Shown: positions 34,398-42,729 of the stretch, piece by piece
Position numbering within the stretch: position 1 is the stretch's first letter
Layout of the letters: each line of letters begins with the position of its first letter
Assembly: GCF_900167525.1 (NCBI RefSeq)
Contig: NZ_FUZQ01000001.1
Coordinates: 930,001-994,000, forward strand
DNA: 64,000 nucleotides
Reading direction: 5' to 3'
Source: Krasilnikoviella flava
GTDB lineage: Bacteria > Actinomycetota > Actinomycetes > Actinomycetales > Cellulomonadaceae
The notes under the pieces: generated by a model
What the model saw: only the letters and a program-made list of their open reading frames with translations
Told to the model about the DNA's origin: nothing
The model's database searches: none
Position numbers and translations under genes: made by a program

Positions 34398-34913
34398 GTG
34401 ACGACGCGCACCGACACGCCCCCGACCTGGGACGAACGCACCCAGCTGGCCACGTACCTCGACTACGCCCGCGACACCGCGCGGGCCAAGTGCGAGGGAG
34501 CGTCGCCGAACGACGCCCGCAGGGCCCCGCTCCCGGGCTCCCCCCTGATGACCCTGTGCGGGTTGATCAGCCACCTGCGATGGGTGGAGCACCACTGGTT
34601 CCAGGTGATGTTCCTGGGAGACGAGCCCGAGGGGCCGCTCACCCTGGCCACGGACGACGACCCCGACCCCGAGATGCGGCTCGCCGTCGACGTCCCGCTG
34701 CCCACCCTGCTCGCCGACTACGAGGAGCAGAGCGCCCGCTACCGCCGTCTGGTCGCCGAGACCGATCTCGACGCGCCGGCCGCGCGCCCCCTCGGCGACG
34801 GCCGCCACGCCGACCTCCGCTGGGTGATGCTCCACCTCATCGAGGAGACGTCCCGCCACAACGGCCACCTCGACGTCGTGCGCGAGCTCGTGGACGGGCA
34901 GACCGGGGTCTAG
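34398..34913 (+). CDS. DinB/DUF664-family protein
   Basis: A 171-aa four-helix-bundle protein. Family features are [19 protein letters not shown] (first metal-ligand His pair) and [20 protein letters not shown] (the late HxxxxxxH motif). DinB-like proteins often bind a divalent metal and include thiol-S-transferases using mycothiol or bacillithiol; the substrate here is unknown. Start is GTG 34398, following the CCCCCG gap used by this organism's leaderless-like genes. Monocistronic. Confidence 0.85.
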   Translation: MTTRTDTPPTWDERTQLATYLDYARDTARAKCEGASPNDARRAPLPGSPLMTLCGLISHLRWVEHHWFQVMFLGDEPEGPLTLATDDDPDPEMRLAVDVPLPTLLADYEEQSARYRRLVAETDLDAPAARPLGDGRHADLRWVMLHLIEETSRHNGHLDVVRELVDGQTGV

Positions 34914-34934
34914 CCGTGCACGTCGGCGGGACGG

Positions 34935-35411
34935 TCAGAGCGCCTTGCGCATCTGCTGGGTGACGACGGCGTACCCGGCGGAGTCGTACAGCGCGACGGC
35001 GGCGGCGTTGCGCCCGAAGACGTTCAGCTCGAGCGCGGTGGCACCCGCCTGCCGGGCGGCGTCCTCCGTCGCCGTGAGGAGCGCGCGCCCGAGGCCCTGT
35101 CCGCGCCGCGGCTCGAGCACCTCGATGTCGTAGAGGAACGCGATCCCCGGCAGGCAGTGCGGCGGCTCCAGCGCCACCCAGGAGCGGCCCACCGGCTCCC
35201 CGTCGGCGCCCACGGCGAGCCGGACGAGCATCCGCTCGGTGTCGGGACCCTGCGGGAGGAGCTGCGCGGACTCGTCGCGGGCGCGCCGCACCGCCCCTTC
35301 CCACGGCCACCGGCCCGACGCGACCTGCTCCGCCGCGTAGTCCTCGGCGAGCGCGGTCTGCCACTCGTCGAACTCGGCCGGGGTCATCGGGCGCAGCGTC
35401 ACCGTCGTCAT
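34935..35411 (-). CDS. GNAT-family N-acetyltransferase
   Basis: A 158-aa enzyme that would transfer acetyl from acetyl-CoA. Motif A RRGQGLGRALLTATEDAAR (the R/Q-x-x-G-x-G/A acyl-CoA loop) and strand LYDIEVLEP are clear. The C-terminal ALELNVFGRNAAAVALYDSA and GYAVVTQQM are typical. The acceptor substrate cannot be predicted. Confidence 0.88.
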   Translation of the reverse strand: MTTVTLRPMTPAEFDEWQTALAEDYAAEQVASGRWPWEGAVRRARDESAQLLPQGPDTERMLVRLAVGADGEPVGRSWVALEPPHCLPGIAFLYDIEVLEPRRGQGLGRALLTATEDAARQAGATALELNVFGRNAAAVALYDSAGYAVVTQQMRKAL

Positions 35412-35514
35412 GCGGGCATGCTGGCACAGGCCGGCGGACGAACGGGGCCCGGGCGGCCTCGGCGGGCACCGAGCGAGCGAGGATCCGGAGGCCGGCGGCA
35501 GGGACCGGCCGCGC

Positions 35515-36047
35515 GACGTTCTGGCCCTCGCCTACCCCCAGGCACATCCAGAGCGCGTGACCGGCATCGCGCTGTTCGCCGTCACCAGCACCTCGACCGC
35601 CGAGGTCGAGCGGATCACCGAGGCCATGGGCCGGGTCTTCCCTGAGGAGTGGGACCGGTTCACCGCCGCCGTCGGTCGCACACCCGGCGAGCGCGTCGTG
35701 GATGCGTACGCCCGCGCGCTGCGCGACCCCGCGGCCGAGGTCCGGGCGAGCGCGGCGGAGGCCTGGGGAATGTGGGAGGACGTGCACGTCTCCCTGGGGC
35801 CCGGGTGGCGTCCCATTCCGGCTTCGGGGGCGACGAGATCCTCGGCCGCATGGACCGGCTCGCAGGCGTGCCGGGCGTGCTGATCCACGGTCGTCGCGAC
35901 GTCTCGAGCCCCGTCGTGACGGCCTGGCGAGTGCATCGCGCGTGGCCCGGGAGCGAGCTCGTCGTCCTCGGCGACGGACACGGCGGGACCGACTCGGTCA
36001 ACGAGCTGGTGCGCGCGATCGCTCGCTTCGCCGTCCCACGGCCGTGA
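35515..36047 (+). pseudogene. Proline iminopeptidase (pip-type) remnant
   Basis: The frame to about 35800 gives LALAYPQAHPERVTGIALFA, VERITEAMGRVFPEEWDRF and AWGMWEDVHVSLGPGW, all typical of the cap and core of prolyl aminopeptidase. The nucleophile segment (GGSWG) and everything N-terminal are absent. Near 35810 the frame changes to DRLAGVPGVLIHGRRDVSSP and SELVVLGDGHGG, which contain the catalytic Asp and His. So this is a 5'-truncated, frameshifted gene. Confidence 0.75.
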
Positions 36048-36111
36048 CCGGGCACGTTCACCGCCACCGCGACCGCCCGGCCGCACCGCCAGCCTGTGAT
36101 GGGATCGGCAC

Positions 36112-36777
36112 ATGCTCCCCGAGTCCCCCGAGGCGTACTACGCCCGCATCGCCTCCCACCTCGGCCCCGAGGGCCGGCTGGCGGTCGCCGTCGAAGAGAT
36201 GCCCGGCTGGGACATCTACCCGTACGAGGTCGAGTCGCTGCGACTGAAGCCGCTGCTCCCGCTGGCGGGCTCCGAGCCTCCTCGCCGCGGCGAGGACCCC
36301 GCGGAATGCTGGTGCGCCTCCGTCGCCGAAGGGCCGGCGAACGCGCTGCCCGAGCACCTCGAAGGCTTCGTCTGGCGCAACGAGCGATGGGTGCTCACCG
36401 CCGACCTCGCGCAGAGCCTGCCGGTGTTCCTCACGCTGGTGCCGGTCGCCACGCACTGCGACCTGCCCACGGCGCCGCCGGACCTCGCCGCGGAGATGGG
36501 GCAGCTGATCGTCGCGATCTCGGCGGCGGTCGAGGCGCTGCCGAGCGTCGGGCGCGTGCAGCTCGCCAAGTGGGGCGACGGCGGAGCCCACCTGCACCTG
36601 GCGTTCCTCGGCCGGCCGGCGCGGGTGCTGCAGTTCCGGGGGTCTCCGCTGCTCGACTGGGCGGAGAACCTCCCGGACGTCCCGGAGGACGTGCTGTCTG
36701 CCAACGCCACGTTCGTCGCCGAGCACCTCGCCGCCGCCGTGGGCGGCGAGGTAGGTCCGGAGCACGTCGCGAGCTGA
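36112..36777 (+). CDS. HIT-like hypothetical protein
   Basis: A 221-aa cytosolic protein without a firm family. DGGAHLHLAFLGRPARVLQF resembles the His-rich strand of HIT-superfamily nucleotide hydrolases followed by a Gln/Arg segment. The N-terminal half has a Cys-containing CWCASVAEG strand and a conserved-looking FVWRNERWVL, matching similar actinobacterial hypotheticals I recall. Catalysis is not certain because only part of the HxHxH motif is kept. Confidence 0.6.
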   Translation: MLPESPEAYYARIASHLGPEGRLAVAVEEMPGWDIYPYEVESLRLKPLLPLAGSEPPRRGEDPAECWCASVAEGPANALPEHLEGFVWRNERWVLTADLAQSLPVFLTLVPVATHCDLPTAPPDLAAEMGQLIVAISAAVEALPSVGRVQLAKWGDGGAHLHLAFLGRPARVLQFRGSPLLDWAENLPDVPEDVLSANATFVAEHLAAAVGGEVGPEHVAS

Positions 36778-36812
36778 GCTCCGTCGCCCCTCGAACCGAC
36801 GGGGCGGGCGGG

Positions 36813-37043
36813 TCAGGCTGCCGGCGGGCCGTCGTCGGCCGGCCGCCGACCATCCGTCGCCTCGAGCTGACGCCGCAGGAGCGCGATCTCCCGGCGGGTG
36901 CGCTCCTGCGACTGCAGGATCAGCCCGACCAGGAAGAGCAGGCCACCCGGGATCATCAGGACCCCGTCGCTCCCCATGAAGGTGAACGCGAGTCCGACAA
37001 GGAACAGGAAGCCACCGATCCACAGAGCCGTCACGGGCGACAT
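36813..37043 (-). CDS. Small membrane protein with C-terminal coiled coil
   Basis: A 76-aa protein with two closely spaced hydrophobic segments (ALWIGGFLFLVGLAFTFMG, MIPGGLLFLVGLILQ) and a charged helix (SQERTRREIALLRRQLEATD). It resembles short DUF-type actinobacterial membrane proteins; no function is known. Start ATG 37043; longer open frame upstream looks non-coding. Confidence 0.65.
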   Translation of the reverse strand: MSPVTALWIGGFLFLVGLAFTFMGSDGVLMIPGGLLFLVGLILQSQERTRREIALLRRQLEATDGRRPADDGPPAA

Positions 37044-37138
37044 CGTGGCACGTCGGCGGCCACGAGCAGGACGGTCGCGACGAGGCGACCGGCCACGCGT
37101 CCAACGGTCGCCGTCGGCCTCCGCATCAGCGTCGCGGA

Positions 37139-37468
37139 TCAGAACGGTGGTGGCCCAGGGTCGGGTGGTACGGGCGCCCGGACTGGTGATCGCGGTCCGG
37201 GTGGCACCGGCTCGGACACGGCGGCCTCCGGCCGGCGCCGGGTGCGGCCGGTAGGTGAGGTCCAGGTCAGGACGCCGTCGGGTGCGCGGGCGACGCGCCA
37301 CCGGGCCTGATGCTCGAGCACGTGGTGATGGCGGCACAGGTGGGCCAAGTTGTCCGCGGTCGTGGTGCCGCCGTCGCCCGGGTCGGCGACGTCCAGGGCA
37401 GCCTCGGTCAGCGACGGTCTGGCCCCGGACTCCCCGCACCTCCCCGACGCGCTGCCCGCGCACCGCAC
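37139..37468 (-). pseudogene. HNH endonuclease (DUF222-type) C-terminal remnant
   Basis: GTTTADNLAHLCRHHHVLEH and ARWRVARAPDGVLTWTSPTG are the second half of the HNH motif and tail of the large DUF222/HNH family common in Actinobacteria. The DUF222 domain and the first HNH half (DxDHxxP) are missing. The sequence before it (RCAGSASGRCGESGARPS) has no family character. Residual fragment. Confidence 0.75.
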
Positions 37469-37477
37469 AGGGGCTGG

Positions 37478-38140
37478 TCAGTCGTCGACGGGCTCCCCGG
37501 TGGGGTCGTTCGCGACGACGGCGTCGAGCCGCTCGCCGCCCACCGGCTCGCGCTGCCAGTCCACCAGCCGCCAGCCTGACGCCGGGTCGCCCTCGACCTC
37601 GATGAGGCCGGTGTTGGCGAGCGGGGTGTGCGCCAGCTCCTCGACGTCGAGGCCACGGACCCGCGCACCGGACCACGAGCGGATCGCCGCGCCGTGGGAG
37701 ACCGCGAGGACGACGCCGTGGTCGCGCACCGCGAGCGCCGCGACCGCGTCGTCGAAGCGGGTGAGGAACGCGTCGCCGTCGGGCCCGCCGGGCATGCGAC
37801 GCGACCGGTCGCCGCGCGACCAGGCGAACACGGTCTCGAGGTAGGTGTGGTGGTCGGCGAGCTCGGCGGACATCTCGAGCGAGCCCGCCTCGATCTCGCG
37901 CAGCCCGTCGAGCACCGTCGGGCGCAGGGCTCGGTCGGCGGCCAGCGGACCCGCGGTGAGCGACGTCCGCACGAGCGACGAGACCGCCAGTGCGTCGATC
38001 CGCCGCCCCTGCAGCGCGTCGGGCACGGCGCCGGCCTGCTGCTCCCCCAGCGGGGTCAGCCGGGGGCCGGGGGCGCCGGTGTCGAGCAGCCCCGCCACGT
38101 TGGAGGGGGTCTGGCCGTGCCGCAGCAGGAGGAGACGCAT
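37478..38140 (-). CDS. Histidine phosphatase (phosphoglycerate-mutase-like)
   Basis: A 220-aa enzyme of the branch-1 histidine phosphatase superfamily. The RHG motif LLLRHGQTPSNV at the N-terminus holds the phosphorylated His. The second Arg (VSSLVRTSLTA), the Glu (DGLREIEAGSLE) and the late SHG (LAVSHGAAIRSW) complete the active site. Substrate unknown. ATG 38140 gives the canonical N-terminus; the upstream in-frame ATG 38158 overlaps the MFS stop. Confidence 0.9.
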   Translation of the reverse strand: MRLLLLRHGQTPSNVAGLLDTGAPGPRLTPLGEQQAGAVPDALQGRRIDALAVSSLVRTSLTAGPLAADRALRPTVLDGLREIEAGSLEMSAELADHHTYLETVFAWSRGDRSRRMPGGPDGDAFLTRFDDAVAALAVRDHGVVLAVSHGAAIRSWSGARVRGLDVEELAHTPLANTGLIEVEGDPASGWRLVDWQREPVGGERLDAVVANDPTGEPVDD

Positions 38141-38144
38141 GGTC

Positions 38145-39407
38145 CTAGCCTGCGGCATCGCCGCCCGCTCGGACGACCGCCGGGCGCGGCGCGACCCGCC
38201 CGCGCGCCCCGGGACGCCGCGCCGTCAGCCGCCAGGCCGCCAGCAGCCCCACGACGGCGGCCACCACCTGCACCGCCCCGGCGGCGACGAGCACCGGGCC
38301 GGCGCCCGCCCACCCGATGAGTGCGCCGCCCAGGAGCAGCCCCAGCGACGCGCCGCCCGAGTGCAGCACGGTCTCGGCAGTGAACGCGGCCCGTCGCGCG
38401 GCCCCCGACGTGCGCTCGCTGATCAGCGCGTTGAGCGCCGCGATCCCCCACGGCGTCGCCGCACCGCCCACCGCCGACACGAGGGCGACGGCGAGGAGGT
38501 TCGGCACGACGGCGGGCAGCGCCACGAACGCCAGGCCGAGCACCGCCCAGGTGCCGACGGCCGTCGCGAGCCGCGGCAGCCGGTCGACCAGCAGCGGCGC
38601 CACCAGGGATGCGGCCACGGACGCCGCGCCGTAGCCGCTCATCCCGGCGGCGACCAGGGCGCCGGGCATCCCGTGCTCGACACCGAGGACGGCCAGCCCC
38701 AGGCTGAAGCCGAACCAGCACAGGCCGCCGACGCCGGCCGTCGCGATCGCGACGGCGACCTGCGGGTGGGCCCGCAGGACGGCGAGCACCCGGACCGCCG
38801 GGCCCGCCTCGCCCCGCCCTGTCGCGCGGCCGTCCGCCCGGGGGACCCCGAGCATGGCCACCGCGGCGGCCAGCGCGACGACCGTCTGGCACCACAGCAG
38901 CGGCTCCGCGCCCCACGCCACCACGAGCCACGCCCCCAGCGGCGGCGCGAAGATCATCGATACCCGGTGGGCCAGGTCCTGCCACGCGAGCCAGCGGGCC
39001 GACGTCCCGCCCGCCGCGGGACCGCCGGCGTCCGCGAGGTCGGCGACGAGCGCGCGTTCCGCCGGGCCGAGCAGCGCCCCCGCCACGCCGGTGACGAGGC
39101 CCGACGCGCACAGGCTGACCGCCCCCACCTGACCCAGGAGCGCCGCGACCGGGACGATCGCGAGCCCGGCGGCCTGCACGAGCATCACGACGGCGAGCGC
39201 CCGGCCGCTCACCAGCCGCTCGCGCAGCCCGCGCCCCCACCAGCCGACCGTCAGCAGCGGCAGCCCGGACATGCCGCCCACGAGGCCGGTGGCCCAGGCC
39301 TCGCCCGTCTCGGCGAGGGCGACGAGCGGCAGCGCGACGGCGGTGACCCGGGCGCCCACCCAGGTGAGGAACGTGATGGCGGTGAGGGTCAGCAGGGCGC
39401 GGCGCAT
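38145..39407 (-). CDS. Major facilitator superfamily transporter
   Basis: A 420-aa membrane protein with about twelve hydrophobic helices (e.g. LTAITFLTWVGARVTAVALP, VGALVVAWG region). An MFS-like loop GWWGRGLRERLVSGR sits after helix 2. The start at ATG 39407 gives a normal helix 1. Overlapping context: five bases before the histidine-phosphatase start, and divergent from a LysR regulator with a 73-bp shared promoter, which probably controls it. Substrate unknown; drug or sugar efflux is typical. Confidence 0.87.
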   Translation of the reverse strand: MRRALLTLTAITFLTWVGARVTAVALPLVALAETGEAWATGLVGGMSGLPLLTVGWWGRGLRERLVSGRALAVVMLVQAAGLAIVPVAALLGQVGAVSLCASGLVTGVAGALLGPAERALVADLADAGGPAAGGTSARWLAWQDLAHRVSMIFAPPLGAWLVVAWGAEPLLWCQTVVALAAAVAMLGVPRADGRATGRGEAGPAVRVLAVLRAHPQVAVAIATAGVGGLCWFGFSLGLAVLGVEHGMPGALVAAGMSGYGAASVAASLVAPLLVDRLPRLATAVGTWAVLGLAFVALPAVVPNLLAVALVSAVGGAATPWGIAALNALISERTSGAARRAAFTAETVLHSGGASLGLLLGGALIGWAGAGPVLVAAGAVQVVAAVVGLLAAWRLTARRPGARGRVAPRPAVVRAGGDAAG

Positions 39408-39480
39408 GCCCTCGATCCTCGGCGGCGGCCGGCGGCGCCGGTAGCCGCCCGAGGAGCGGCAGCGCTCATACGCTGAGGGC

Positions 39481-40371
39481 ATGGCCTCCCGTCTCACGGT
39501 CGATGACCTGCAGCTCGCCGAGGCGGTCGCGCGGCACGGCTCGGTGGGCGCGGCGGCGCGCGAGCTGCTCGTCGCGCAGCCGTCCGCGAGCCGCCGCCTC
39601 GCCACCCTGGAGCGCCGCCTCGGCACGCCCCTGTTCGACCGCGACACCACCGGCGCCCGACCGACCCCGGCGGGGCGCGAGCTCGCCCGCCTGGCCGCGC
39701 GGCTCCTGGGAGACCTGGACGCCCTGCCCGACCAGGTGCTCGCCGCCGTCGACGCGCCGTCCCTGTCGGTCGGCACCATCCAGGCGCTGAGCCCCATGGT
39801 GCTGACCGCCGTCGAGCTCGAGCTGGACGGCGTCACGATCCTGCCGGAGGTCGACCACGGCCCGGTCCTGGTGCGTCAGGTGCACGACGGCACCCTGGAC
39901 GCCGCGATCGTCACCGTCGCGGAGCAGATGGCGATCCCCCGCGGCCTGCAGCGCACGCCGCTGGGCGAGTCGCCGCGCGTCGTCGTGCTGCCGGACGGCG
40001 CTCCCCCGCTCGCCGGCGGGAGCCGCCCCTTCGCGGGCCGCACCGTCGTCTACAGCCTGATCGACCTGGCCGGCGAGGCGACGCACCGGCGGCTGTCCGC
40101 GCTGGGCGCCGTCCCGCGCCGCGGCCCCACCACCGAGGCGACCCTCCGCATCGCGCGCGAGCTGGGCTGCCCGGCGCTCATGCCCGAGCTCACGGCGCGC
40201 TGGTACGCCGCGCCGGGCGACCGCATCGTGCCCTCGCCGGTGCCCGGCGCGGTGCGGATCACGCTCGTCACCCGGACGCCGCAGCCCGCCGCGCTGACCG
40301 AGGCGCTGCCGCGGATCACGGCCCGCGTGCTGGGCGAGGGCCGGTCCTCGGACCGGGCTGCAACGCTCTGA
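39481..40371 (+). CDS. LysR-family transcriptional regulator
   Basis: A 296-aa regulator with an N-terminal winged helix (LTVDDLQLAEAVARHGSVGA, LLVAQPSASRRLATLERRLG, TPLFDRDTTGARPTPAGREL) and a substrate-binding-like C-terminal domain (SVGTIQALSPMVLTAV...). It is divergent from the MFS gene with a 73-bp gap, the usual arrangement of a LysR regulator and its target. The effector is unknown. Confidence 0.93.
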   Translation: MASRLTVDDLQLAEAVARHGSVGAAARELLVAQPSASRRLATLERRLGTPLFDRDTTGARPTPAGRELARLAARLLGDLDALPDQVLAAVDAPSLSVGTIQALSPMVLTAVELELDGVTILPEVDHGPVLVRQVHDGTLDAAIVTVAEQMAIPRGLQRTPLGESPRVVVLPDGAPPLAGGSRPFAGRTVVYSLIDLAGEATHRRLSALGAVPRRGPTTEATLRIARELGCPALMPELTARWYAAPGDRIVPSPVPGAVRITLVTRTPQPAALTEALPRITARVLGEGRSSDRAATL

Positions 40372-40423
40372 CCCGAGCCGGACATGGCACTGTCGTCACC
40401 GTCTCCCTGTCGAAGGGCCACCG

Positions 40424-41020
40424 ATGCCAGTCCCCGAACCTCCCGACCACGAGGCGCGCTTCACCGCGCTCTTCGAGAGCACGCACCGCCCCCTGCTCGC
40501 CTACGCGGTGCGGCGCGTGGCCGACCCCGGCGACGCCGCCGACGTCGTCGCGGAGGCGTTCCTCGTCGCCTGGCGGCGCATCGAGGACGTCCCCGCCGGC
40601 ACGGACGCGCGACCGTGGATGTTCGGGGTGGCGCGCCGCGTCCTGGCGAACCACCACCGTGGGAGCCGGCGCCGCCTCGCCCTCGCGGACCGCCTGCGGG
40701 CCGAGGTCGTCGAGACGGCGCCACCGCCCGACCGCGACGCCGGCGACATCGAGCAGGCGCTCGCGCGCCTCGGCGACGAGGACCAGGAGCTGCTGCGCCT
40801 GGTCGCGTGGGAGCAGCTGGCGCGGGACGAGATCGCGCTGGTGCTCGGCGTCTCGCGGGCCACGGTCCGCGTCCGGCTGCACCGTGCCCGGCGGCGGCTC
40901 GCCGACCAGCTGGCCGCCCTCGCCGCGGCGGACGACGTGCCTCGGGTGCAACGGGTCGTCCCGACCGGACACGTGATCAGCGGGTGGGCACCGGCCCGCC
41001 CCGGAACCGAGGAGGCGTGA
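40424..41020 (+). CDS. ECF RNA polymerase sigma factor (module 1)
   Basis: A 198-aa sigma factor. Region 2 (ALFESTHRPLLAYAVRRVAD, AADVVAEAFLVAWRRIEDVP, ARPWMFGVARRVLANHHRGS) and region 4 (LLRLVAWEQLARDEIALVLG, SRATVRVRLHRARRRLADQL) are complete. The stop overlaps the next gene's ATG (TGATG), so it is coupled to the membrane protein that may restrain it. A related pair is at 48249-50167. Confidence 0.93.
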   Translation: MPVPEPPDHEARFTALFESTHRPLLAYAVRRVADPGDAADVVAEAFLVAWRRIEDVPAGTDARPWMFGVARRVLANHHRGSRRRLALADRLRAEVVETAPPPDRDAGDIEQALARLGDEDQELLRLVAWEQLARDEIALVLGVSRATVRVRLHRARRRLADQLAALAAADDVPRVQRVVPTGHVISGWAPARPGTEEA

Positions 41021-42006
41021 TGAGCGACCTGATGAAGCGGCTGAGCGCCGCAGACCCCGCCCGCCGGGCGGACCTCGACTCCGTCGACGGCGCGGCGTTC
41101 GCCGCCCTGCGCGAGGAGATCACCATGACCAGCACCCGCGGCGCGACCGCGCCGGCCCTCCCCGCCGACGGCGACCCGGTCCGCCGGCGACGCCGCCTCG
41201 GACGCCGTGGCTCGGTGGCGATCGGCCTGGCCGCCGTCCTCACCGGGGGCGGCGTGGCGTACGCGGCGATCCAGATGTTCCAGGGGTCCAGCGGCGAAGG
41301 CGTCACCTGCGTGCACGCCTGGAACGAGGACACCGCGGAGGGGCTGGACATCGACGCCACCGGCTCCTGGATCACCGGCGACCCGTACGCCGACTGCGCC
41401 ACCCTGCTCGCCGACGAAGGGCTGCCCCCGATCGAGGACCCCGTCGCCTTCGCGTGGGACGGCCAGACGATCGTGGCCCCCGCCGACCAGGTGCCCGAGG
41501 GCGTGCAGCGCCTGGAGGGACCACAGGCGGTCGAGTCCGGCGTCGTCGAGCTGCAGCGGAGCGTCATCGATCCGGTGGACGGCGGCTGGAGCGAGTGTCG
41601 CTCCGTCGCCGAGGGCGCCGCCTGGGCGCAGGGGGAGATCGACCGGCTCGGTCTCCAGGACTGGACGGTCATCCCGCAGGAGGCCGGCGGGACCTCGCCG
41701 TCGTGCTCGACCGTCGAAATCAACGTCGGTGAGCGCACGGTCACCGTCTCTCCATCGGACGACCCGTACCAGGCCCTGTCGACCCCTGAGGCCGACGCAA
41801 TGATCGACGCTCTCCGGGACCAGGTCGTGGACGGGTGCCTCTTCCTCGACGCCGCGGGTGCGGTCGTCGACGAGGCAGTCGCGCCGTTCGACGTCGAGGT
41901 CCCGACGACGGACATGGCCGACGAGTCGGCCGAGTGCGCCCGGGTGGACGTCTTCCTCGGCGGCACCGTCAAGGTGACCGTGTACGGCCCGAGCGCGGCC
42001 GACTGA
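41020..42006 (+). CDS. Single-pass membrane protein, putative anti-sigma partner (module 1)
   Basis: A 328-aa protein: an N-terminal ~65-residue cytosolic segment (MKRLSAADPARRADLDSVDG), one membrane span (SVAIGLAAVLTGGGVAYAAI), and a ~240-residue outside domain with several Cys. No HxxxCxxC anti-sigma zinc finger is seen, so an anti-sigma role rests on the coupled sigma gene and the topology. The outside domain matches no family I recognise. Confidence 0.65.
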   Translation: MSDLMKRLSAADPARRADLDSVDGAAFAALREEITMTSTRGATAPALPADGDPVRRRRRLGRRGSVAIGLAAVLTGGGVAYAAIQMFQGSSGEGVTCVHAWNEDTAEGLDIDATGSWITGDPYADCATLLADEGLPPIEDPVAFAWDGQTIVAPADQVPEGVQRLEGPQAVESGVVELQRSVIDPVDGGWSECRSVAEGAAWAQGEIDRLGLQDWTVIPQEAGGTSPSCSTVEINVGERTVTVSPSDDPYQALSTPEADAMIDALRDQVVDGCLFLDAAGAVVDEAVAPFDVEVPTTDMADESAECARVDVFLGGTVKVTVYGPSAAD

Positions 42007-42026
42007 CCACGGCAGCGGCACGGCGG

Positions 42027-42060
42027 CGCCGCTACCGGCTCAGCGCAGCCGGTAGCGGCG
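42027..42060. terminator. Bidirectional stem-loop between convergent genes
   Basis: Perfect 14-bp arms CGCCGCTACCGGCT (42027-42040) and AGCCGGTAGCGGCG (42047-42060) enclose a 6-nt loop. It sits at the junction of two convergent genes and includes the last codons of the response regulator. No U-tract follows, as is common for actinobacterial terminators. Confidence 0.75.
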
Positions 42061-42729
42061 CTCGGGGCGCCCCGCGGTGCCGTAGTTGAGGCGCACCGCG
42101 GCGCGCCCCGTCGTCGCGAAGTGCTCCAGGTACCGGCGGGCGCTGACCCGGCTGACACCGACGGCGTCGGCGCACTCGGCGGCGCTGTGCTCGGCGCCGC
42201 CGGCGAGCGCCGCCAGCACGGCGTCCGCCGTCTCCTGGCTCAGGCCCTTGGGGAGCGCGGGGCGCTCCGCCGAGCCGTGGCGCGAGGGCTGCGGCGCGAG
42301 CAGCGCGTCGATCTCGGCCTGCCCGGCGCCGCCCGGACGGTCGAGCCCGTCGAGCGCCTCGTGCGCGCGACGGAACGCCTCGAGCCGCGCCCTCAGGTCG
42401 TCCGACGCGAACGGCTTGACGAGGTAGTGCGCCGCCCCGCCCGCCGCGGCGGCGCGCACGGTGTCCGCCTCGCGGGCGGCGGTGATGACGACGACGCCGA
42501 GGTCGTGGCCCGCGGCCCGCAGGCGCCGCAGCACCTCGATGCCGCTCATGTCGGGCAGGTGCACGTCGAGCAGCACGAGGTCGGGGCGCAGGGCCTCGAC
42601 GGCGGCGAGCGCGTCCGCGCCGGAGTGCGCCTCGCCGACCACCCGGAACCCCGGCACCCGCTCCACGAAGCGGCGGTGGATGGACGCGACCATGAAGTCG
42701 TCCTCCACCACCAGCACGTCGAGGCTCAC
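42040..42729 (-). CDS. CitB/DcuR-type response regulator
   Basis: A 229-aa regulator. Receiver: VLVVEDDFMVASIHRRFVER, VLLDVHLPDMSGIEVLRRL (phospho-Asp), VVITAAREADTV, YLVKPFASDDL. After a flexible linker, the C-terminal helix-turn-helix (VLAALAGGAEHSAAECADAV, GVSRVSARRYLEHFATTGRA) matches the CitB/DcuR class that controls di- and tricarboxylate uptake. GTG 42729 overlaps the kinase stop by four bases. Target likely the divergent tctCBA operon. Confidence 0.92.
   Translation of the reverse strand: MSLDVLVVEDDFMVASIHRRFVERVPGFRVVGEAHSGADALAAVEALRPDLVLLDVHLPDMSGIEVLRRLRAAGHDLGVVVITAAREADTVRAAAAGGAAHYLVKPFASDDLRARLEAFRRAHEALDGLDRPGGAGQAEIDALLAPQPSRHGSAERPALPKGLSQETADAVLAALAGGAEHSAAECADAVGVSRVSARRYLEHFATTGRAAVRLNYGTAGRPERRYRLR

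Noticed and set aside
36786-36807. Terminator CGCCCC...GGGGCG after the HIT-like gene
   Set aside because: A six-base stem of G/C with a 10-nt loop is expected by chance here; not convincing enough to list.
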